From Thermoplasmata archaeon (lineage in GTDB: Archaea > Thermoplasmatota > Thermoplasmata > Thermoplasmatales > Thermoplasmataceae), in the NCBI GenBank assembly GCA_021822985.1, contig JAKAPZ010000009.1, forward strand, positions 1-36,638: a stretch of DNA of 36,638 bases. Direction: 5' to 3'. Positions 32,449 to 36,638 of this stretch are shown in pieces (position 1 is the first letter of the stretch; every line of letters starts with the position of its first letter). The position numbers were made by a program, and so were the translations under genes. The notes beneath the pieces were generated by a model, which saw only the letters and a program-made list of their open reading frames with translations, made no database searches and had not been told where the DNA came from.

Positions 32449-33810
32449 ATGATGATCTTGGAAGGGCAAAAACATGCAGAACTGAATTTTTCAAAAATCC
32501 TGAAAAGATACATGCCTGATGAGAATGAGAAAAGAAATAAGCATGCAATAGCTGATGATATAATGAAGAGGCTCTCTTCAGAAATAGAGAAGAGAGGAAT
32601 TGATGCAGACACGGTTCTTGTTGGATCCCTTGCAAGAGGTACAGCACTGAAGAACAGTGATGTCGACATTTTCATAAGATTTTCAAGGAATTATGAAAGA
32701 GCAAAGATGGAAAGAGCCGGACTCGATCTTGGTTTTTCCATATTCCCTGACGCCACCCCAAAATATGCGGAACATCCATATATTTCCTCTGTGGTAAGCG
32801 GAACAAAGGTGGACATAGTTCCATGTTACAGAATTGAGTTCAACACCCCAAAAATATCCTCAGTGGACAGGACACCTCTCCACACCCAGTATATGAAGGA
32901 AAGGCTTACAGGAAAAAGCATAGAGGAAGTGATTCTGACGAAGCTGTTCCTGAGGAAACAGGGCATCTACGGTTCAGAGCTTAAGACCGAGGGTTTCTCA
33001 GGGTATGTATGCGAACTTCTAATTCTACATTTCGGAACATTCTACAACTTCATGGAACAAATGTCCAGGTTGAGCGGAAGGCTGGTGATCCGTGATAATG
33101 TGAAGGAATTTCACTCTCCCGTGGTGATAATTGATCCTGTAGATCTGTCAAGAAATGCAGGTGCTGCAGTGAGCAATGACAGCCTCTCAGTTCTCAAGAC
33201 TGCATCAAAATTCTTCCTTATGTTTCCCTCTGATGATTATTTCTACTATGATGAAAATCCCGGCACTGAGCCTGTAAAGCATGAAAGGGGGACATATTTG
33301 CTTGCACTTGTCATTGAGAGGCCGGATATAATTGATGATATTCTATTCCCGCAGGTGCATCTCACGAGAAAGAAACTGGGCGAGTTTGCCGAAAACATGG
33401 AACTGCCGCTGCTGAATATTTTTGATCACGTGGAGGAAAAAACAGTCACAGTACTGATGGAATTCGCTTCTCCCTCGCTCCCTTCCATAGAAAAAAGAAC
33501 GGGCCCCCCTGCAGGGAACATGAACGTTGTATCATTCATTGAAAAGCATATGAATTCACCGGATTTTGTAAGGGGCCCATTTGTGGAGAATGGAAGAATA
33601 GTAATTGAAGTGAGAAGAAAGATCACACAGTTCAGGGATATTTTCAGGAATAACCTTGAAAACATCAATTTTGGAAAAAACCTGAACAGGCTGAAACCAG
33701 GAGCATCAATTCTTGACAATCAGGAAGAAATAAGGAAGAGCGATGCATACAGGGCATTTCTTTCTGTGAAAAGCCCTTTTCTATCCGCCCGAAAAGATTT
33801 CAAGAAATAG
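32449..33810 (+). CDS. cca: CCA-adding enzyme (archaeal class I tRNA nucleotidyltransferase)
   Basis: Adds CCA to tRNA 3' ends without a nucleic-acid template. The catalytic head has LVGSLARGTALKNSDVDIFI, the class I nucleotidyltransferase signature (GS-x-DxD), with a third carboxylate in KVDIVPCYRI. ERLTGKSIEEVILTKLFLRK and the long C-terminal body fit the archaeal enzymes of about 440-460 aa. It lies between two tRNA genes whose CCA ends are not encoded. It follows nac closely, with a weak ribosome site. The last 30 nt overlap the converging ubiquitin-like gene. Confidence 0.95.
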   Translation: MMILEGQKHAELNFSKILKRYMPDENEKRNKHAIADDIMKRLSSEIEKRGIDADTVLVGSLARGTALKNSDVDIFIRFSRNYERAKMERAGLDLGFSIFPDATPKYAEHPYISSVVSGTKVDIVPCYRIEFNTPKISSVDRTPLHTQYMKERLTGKSIEEVILTKLFLRKQGIYGSELKTEGFSGYVCELLILHFGTFYNFMEQMSRLSGRLVIRDNVKEFHSPVVIIDPVDLSRNAGAAVSNDSLSVLKTASKFFLMFPSDDYFYYDENPGTEPVKHERGTYLLALVIERPDIIDDILFPQVHLTRKKLGEFAENMELPLLNIFDHVEEKTVTVLMEFASPSLPSIEKRTGPPAGNMNVVSFIEKHMNSPDFVRGPFVENGRIVIEVRRKITQFRDIFRNNLENINFGKNLNRLKPGASILDNQEEIRKSDAYRAFLSVKSPFLSARKDFKK

Positions 33811-33975
33811 AAGGTCGTCTGATGGATTCACTATGCGATCCCCCGTGGCCGGAACTCCATTCAGGATTGATATGAATCTCTCGCCAGAGAGTTTCATCTT
33901 CTCCATTATGGCATCAATAGTCATGCTGGCCTCAATGGAATCTGTCAAACTTGTTCTTCCCTTTACCCTTATCAT
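33781..33975 (-). CDS. Small ubiquitin-like/sulfur-carrier protein ending in Gly-Gly (ThiS/MoaD/SAMP-like)
   Basis: A 64-aa beta-grasp-type protein (IRVKGRTSLTDSIEA, ISILNGVPATGDRIV, DLLFLEIFSGG) that ends in the exposed SGG needed for adenylation by an E1-like enzyme. It then carries sulfur (for thiamine, molybdopterin or tRNA thiolation) or is attached to proteins as an archaeal SAMP/Urm1-like modifier; which one cannot be decided. The ATG at 33975 lies just 10 nt after the 3' end of tRNA-Gln on the same strand, with GGTG between, so it is probably expressed from the tRNA transcript. It overlaps the end of cca by 30 nt antisense. Confidence 0.82.
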   Translation of the reverse strand: MIRVKGRTSLTDSIEASMTIDAIMEKMKLSGERFISILNGVPATGDRIVNPSDDLLFLEIFSGG

Positions 33976-33985
33976 ATCGCACCTA

Positions 33986-34058
33986 CAGCCCCGGGCAGAT
34001 TCGAACTGCCGTCGCCGGATCCAAAGTCCGATATGCTTGTCCACTACACCACGGGGCT
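33986..34058 (-). tRNA. tRNA-Gln (anticodon TTG)
   Basis: The acceptor stem is AGCCCCG/CGGGGCT, the anticodon stem-loop is TCGGA-CTTTGGA-TCCGG with anticodon UUG (34024-34022), and the T arm is GGCAG-TTCGAAT-CTGCC. The discriminator is G and CCA is not encoded. It lies 19 nt after the ferredoxin stop and 10 nt before the ubiquitin-like gene, all on the minus strand. Confidence 0.95.
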
Positions 34059-34077
34059 AAAAAATATAAAAATTGGT

Positions 34078-34509
34078 TTATGGTGTAATTTTTATGGCCC
34101 TTGTGGGGCAGACGCTCTCGCATGCCATACAGAAAATGCACTCTGTTTCCCTTACTGGATCGCACTTGTCAGTTCTGTATTTTCCATACAGATCTTCGTC
34201 TCCTGATATGCTCTTATCGTTTCCCGTACCCATCTGACCAGGGTTAAGTGCCCACTCATAAAGACTCACAGGGCAGACATCCATGCAAGCACCATCGGCG
34301 ATGCATGTTTCCCAGTCGACTGCAACCTTTGTGCCATGTATACCGTTTTTTGTAGGATATGGCTTACCATCTGCATCTGTTCTCTGTACACCCTCTCCTC
34401 TAATTTCATGATCGTGGTGTTTTCCTGTAACAGGATTGTTTGTTGCATCTTCTGCAAAGTTTTCTTCTATGGGTTTTGGCTTGTAATCAAGATCCTCTAA
34501 CTTAACCAT
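34078..34509 (-). CDS. Zinc-containing ferredoxin (two Fe-S cluster, Thermoplasma type)
   Basis: Small electron carrier for 2-oxoacid oxidoreductases. The N-terminal extension KPKPIEENF...NPVTGKHHDHE and NGIHGTKVAVDW supplies the His ligands of the structural zinc site, with the Asp of KCDPV as the fourth. The first cluster motif is CIADGACMDVCP, where Asp replaces one Cys (3Fe-4S type), and the second is CIFCMACESVCP ([4Fe-4S]). Starting at the ATG at 34509 (143 aa) gives VKLEDLDYKPKPI, as I recall for the Thermoplasma protein, and AGGTGA stands four nt before it. An ATG six codons upstream would lie at or before the expected transcription start. Confidence 0.93.
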   Translation of the reverse strand: MVKLEDLDYKPKPIEENFAEDATNNPVTGKHHDHEIRGEGVQRTDADGKPYPTKNGIHGTKVAVDWETCIADGACMDVCPVSLYEWALNPGQMGTGNDKSISGDEDLYGKYRTDKCDPVRETECIFCMACESVCPTRAIKITP

Positions 34510-34701
34510 TGAGTCACCTGACACCATATTATTAGATTGTTATTTAATTATTTGTATGAGTGGGTGTTCTGATTCCGCATAAAATTGCAATAAATCTAAA
34601 TATCATGCAATTATCGTGTTGCTTTTCTACATATAAACCTCTCAACTCTTAAAAAAACTAAATTTCTGGTAAAGTTTTAAGTTATAATGCAATATCCTCC
34701 C

Positions 34702-35718
34702 ATGAGTGAGACCTCTGGGAAAATTTTAGACAGAAAGAGTATAGGCGACTTTACGGCCACACTTATCAGACAGTTGAAATACAGGAGAAACGACTTCAAA
34801 TCCATAGGTCCCATGGGAGGATTCACTTCACTTATTGATCTTGGAAACATAGCCCTGGCATTCAACACCGACGGAGTTGGAACCAAGGTGATGATTGCAA
34901 AAGAAGCACATAAGTATGAAAGCATTGGCATAGACTGCGTGGCGATGAATGTGAATGATACCATCACATGTGGAGCGGAACCCATAGCCATGCTTGACTA
35001 TCTTTCACTCAACAATTTGGACACGGGAATTGCAAGAGAACTTGGAATTGGCCTGAATGTGGGGGCCCAGATGGCGAACATTTCCATCATTGGAGGAGAG
35101 ACCGCAATGGTGCCCGATCTTGTTACATCGCTTGATGTTGCGGGAAGTGTTATAGGAATCGTCCAGAAAAGCCAGATAATCACAGGCGAAAGAATCATGG
35201 ATGGGGATCTCATATTCAGCCTCCAGAGCAGTGGAATTCACTCCAACGGATTCACCACCGTGAGGAAAATTCTTAATGATAATAACATTGGTTTAAATGA
35301 TAAGTTCCCCGGAGAAAACAAGAAGACCTCAGATCTCATCCTTGAACCTACAAGAATTTATGTGAAGGAAATTCTTGATATCCTCAATATTGTGGACATA
35401 AAGGGTATGGCTAACATTACAGGTGGAGGTTTCAAGAATATAGTCAGGCTCAAGGATATGAAATACGTCTTTGACGATCCAGCAGAATCCCAGAATGTTT
35501 TCAAGAAACTTCAGGAACTTGGCAATATGTCCTATTCACAGATGTATGAGACGTTCAACATGGGAACCGGATTCATGGTAGTAATAGATCAGGACAGTAA
35601 GACAGATTTCGTATCGACACTCAAAACAAGAGTGCAGATTAAGGAGATAGGCCACGTGGAAAATGGCACTGGAATAGAGATACCGAAATTTGAAACAAGC
35701 CTTGCCGGGTACTATTGA
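34702..35718 (+). CDS. purM: Phosphoribosylformylglycinamidine cyclo-ligase (AIR synthetase)
   Basis: ATP-dependent ring closure to 5-aminoimidazole ribonucleotide, step five of purine synthesis. Hallmarks are LAFNTDGVGTKVMIA, DCVAMNVNDTITCGAEP, the glycine-rich SIIGGETAMVPDLV, and LQSSGIHSNGFTTVRKIL. The length (about 338 aa) is normal. I favour the ATG at 34702, since the TATA-like TTTTAAG is centred 24 nt before it; an in-frame ATG at 34687 is the alternative and would add five residues. The gene stands alone, without other pur genes in view, and leads into the region before the 23S rRNA. Confidence 0.95.
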   Translation: MSETSGKILDRKSIGDFTATLIRQLKYRRNDFKSIGPMGGFTSLIDLGNIALAFNTDGVGTKVMIAKEAHKYESIGIDCVAMNVNDTITCGAEPIAMLDYLSLNNLDTGIARELGIGLNVGAQMANISIIGGETAMVPDLVTSLDVAGSVIGIVQKSQIITGERIMDGDLIFSLQSSGIHSNGFTTVRKILNDNNIGLNDKFPGENKKTSDLILEPTRIYVKEILDILNIVDIKGMANITGGGFKNIVRLKDMKYVFDDPAESQNVFKKLQELGNMSYSQMYETFNMGTGFMVVIDQDSKTDFVSTLKTRVQIKEIGHVENGTGIEIPKFETSLAGYY

Positions 35719-35828
35719 AATTTATTAAATACACGCAATTCTTTTTTTATGCCTGACAGATAAATTTTTTGATAAAAAATATGTTCACAAAGTTAATAAA
35801 AGTTGTTTGAATTATCCATGGGATCAGT

Positions 35829-36179
35829 ATGAAAATAGTAGCAGTTGTAGATGATGAAAATGTCCTGACACCACTAGAATATGGCGAAACAATCATTCAA
35901 GTTGACACTGACACAGGCGAGAAAAAACTTTACGAGAATCCAGGCTTCGGATCACCCTATCAGGGAAAAGAGAGGGCAATGGCTGGAATTCTTACACTTA
36001 AGGCCGATGCGATACTGGTAAAGGAAGGATTTCTTTGCCCTGGATCGTACCATATGTCAAAAGGGAGAATGCAGTACATCCCTGTAGACGAGGAGAAATT
36101 TGATGAAATAGAGCCAAAACTAAACACAATAACAGGAAAGGCAGTATCAGAACTTGACTTTGGCCTTTACAGGGAGTAA
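35829..36179 (+). CDS. Small conserved-looking protein, possibly NifX/NifB-like fold
   Basis: A 116-aa soluble protein. It begins like the dinitrogenase Fe-Mo cofactor (NifX-like) fold: MKIVAVVDDENVLTPLEYGE, IIQVDTDTGEKKLYENPGFG, then a strand-helix LTLKADAILVKEGFLCPGSY with a single Cys. The similarity is one of layout only, and nitrogenase is not implied; many archaea carry lone members of unknown role. A TATA-like GTTAATAAA centred 32 nt upstream gives a leader of about eight bases. Its ATG is the only sensible start. It is followed by the 23S rRNA promoter region. Confidence 0.6.
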   Translation: MKIVAVVDDENVLTPLEYGETIIQVDTDTGEKKLYENPGFGSPYQGKERAMAGILTLKADAILVKEGFLCPGSYHMSKGRMQYIPVDEEKFDEIEPKLNTITGKAVSELDFGLYRE

Positions 36180-36404
36180 TCCCACCAATTTCTTGATATA
36201 CAAATCATTCAGAAGAAGATCTTAAATCCAGAGATATGGATTGTTTCAAAACATAGGCAAGTAGTCCACAATTTTCTTAAGATTCCAGTTTGTGCATTAA
36301 AACGAATGCGGAAAGGAAGAATCAGGTTCAACATTTTAGCAATATATTTTAGCTGTTAGCTGAAAATGCCTAAAGTTACCCATTACCACAACTTTAATAT
36401 AATG
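36180..36404. other. Non-coding region upstream of the 23S rRNA promoter
   Basis: No open frame or RNA gene stands out in this stretch, which continues through the rRNA leader to about 36524. It holds a tandem heptamer TTAGCTG-TTAGCTG (about 36350-36363) some 45 nt before the TATA box, which could be an activator site. There is no trace of a 16S gene or a tRNA, which in many other euryarchaea precede the 23S. Confidence 0.55.
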
Positions 36405-36414
36405 CATATAAATA
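36405..36414 (+). promoter_or_regulatory. TATA box of the 23S rRNA gene
   Basis: CATATAAATA lies about 115 nt before the rRNA body, with another TATA-like TTTAATATA just upstream. Transcription would begin near 36437 and give a leader of roughly 90 nt containing the small hairpin GGTTA-ATA-TAACC (36472-36484). Confidence 0.5.
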
Positions 36415-36524
36415 AGGGTGATACGCACGTTTATGCACCTTGTGAAGAGATATCATAAGGGAAGGGTATGAGGTTAATATAACCGATGAAGCCGATCAAA
36501 TAATAGTAAATTGGATTGTGCAGT

Positions 36525-36638
36525 CTGTGAAACTATCTGGGGGATGGTTCGGTTTGGGAGCCGAGGAAGGACGTGCCAAGCTGCGAAATGTCTCGGGGAG
36601 GCGCAAGGGGCCCTTGATCCGAGAATGTCCGAATGGGA
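36525..36638 (+). rRNA. 23S ribosomal RNA, 5' end (continues beyond the window)
   Basis: The sequence contains the conserved archaeal 23S start: GGGGGATGGTTCGG, then GAAGGACGTGCCAAGCTGCG, then GGGGAGGCGCAAGG and the edge GTCCGAATGGGA. The exact mature 5' end is estimated at about 36525; helix 1 pairs with the 3' end outside the window. No 16S is linked upstream. This is the split rRNA arrangement known from Thermoplasma, where the three rRNA genes have separate promoters. Confidence 0.93.

Noticed and set aside
33976-34165. Protein-coding frames over the tRNA-Gln locus, including an N-terminal extension of the ubiquitin-like gene to 34044
   Set aside because: The extension translates the tRNA; the ATG at 33975 begins the beta-grasp domain.
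1-36638. CRISPR array or defence system
   Set aside because: No regularly spaced direct repeats and no cas, restriction or toxin-antitoxin genes were seen.

Overview
The window looks like chromosome from an archaeon of the order Thermoplasmatales (Thermoplasma/Ferroplasma/Picrophilus/Cuniculiplasma-like). Five things point there. The 5' end of a 23S rRNA gene appears at the right edge with no 16S gene before it (unlinked rRNA genes are a hallmark of this group). There is a long zinc-type ferredoxin resembling the Thermoplasma one, an archaeal NAC and an archaeal CCA-adding enzyme. There is an archaeal C/D-box guide RNA. Most promoter-proximal genes have a TATA-like box centred about 24 nt before the start codon (leaderless mRNAs), while genes inside operons use GGAGG/GGTGA ribosome sites.

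Layout. 1-3.3 kb: tail of a membrane protein, then glyA and pdxT-gcvT (glycine/one-carbon metabolism and PLP supply). 3.3-7.3 kb: C/D-box sRNA placed 13 nt before tenA, then a presenilin-like GxGD membrane protease and DNA topoisomerase I. 7.4-9.5 kb: alkaline-phosphatase-superfamily enzyme and HAD hydrolase. 9.6-12.9 kb: an ECF transporter in the order S, fused A-A, T, the same order as ykoEDC. 13.1-17.3 kb: a KaiC/RecA-like protein with broken nucleotide motifs, an enolase-superfamily sugar-acid dehydratase, an ACT-less aspartokinase that probably starts at CTG, and aspartate-semialdehyde dehydrogenase. 17.4-18.4 kb: a tight three-gene cassette (DUF5680-like plus two small helical proteins) behind two tandem palindromes. 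18.4-24.8 kb: small anchored surface protein, aconitase, ATP sulfurylase, APS reductase and, divergently, a phosphosulfolactate-synthase-like protein fused to a winged helix. 24.9-29.9 kb: two zinc-ribbon multi-span membrane proteins, 8-oxoguanine glycosylase and a PLD-like protein sharing one central TATA box, and urocanase.

29.9-31.9 kb is an AT-rich accessory stretch on the 3' side of tRNA-Phe: decayed transposase fragments (one clearly IS256/Mutator-type) and an M48-like membrane metalloprotease. 31.9-36.6 kb returns to core functions: tRNA-Phe, NAC, CCA-adding enzyme, tRNA-Gln followed 10 nt later by a small GG-ending ubiquitin-like protein, zinc ferredoxin, purM, a small unknown protein, and the 23S rRNA promoter and 5' end.

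How the genes fit together. GlyA, GcvT and PdxT form a one-carbon/PLP group. TenA and the YkoEDC-like transporter suggest thiamine-precursor salvage. Sat and CysH make sulfite, and the divergent ComA-like protein belongs to a family that adds sulfite to phosphoenolpyruvate, so the three may form one sulfite-producing and sulfite-consuming or sulfite-sensing unit. That ComA-winged-helix locus and the sRNA-tenA arrangement are the two features most worth following up. All calls come from reading the sequence and remembered family motifs; no database search was run.
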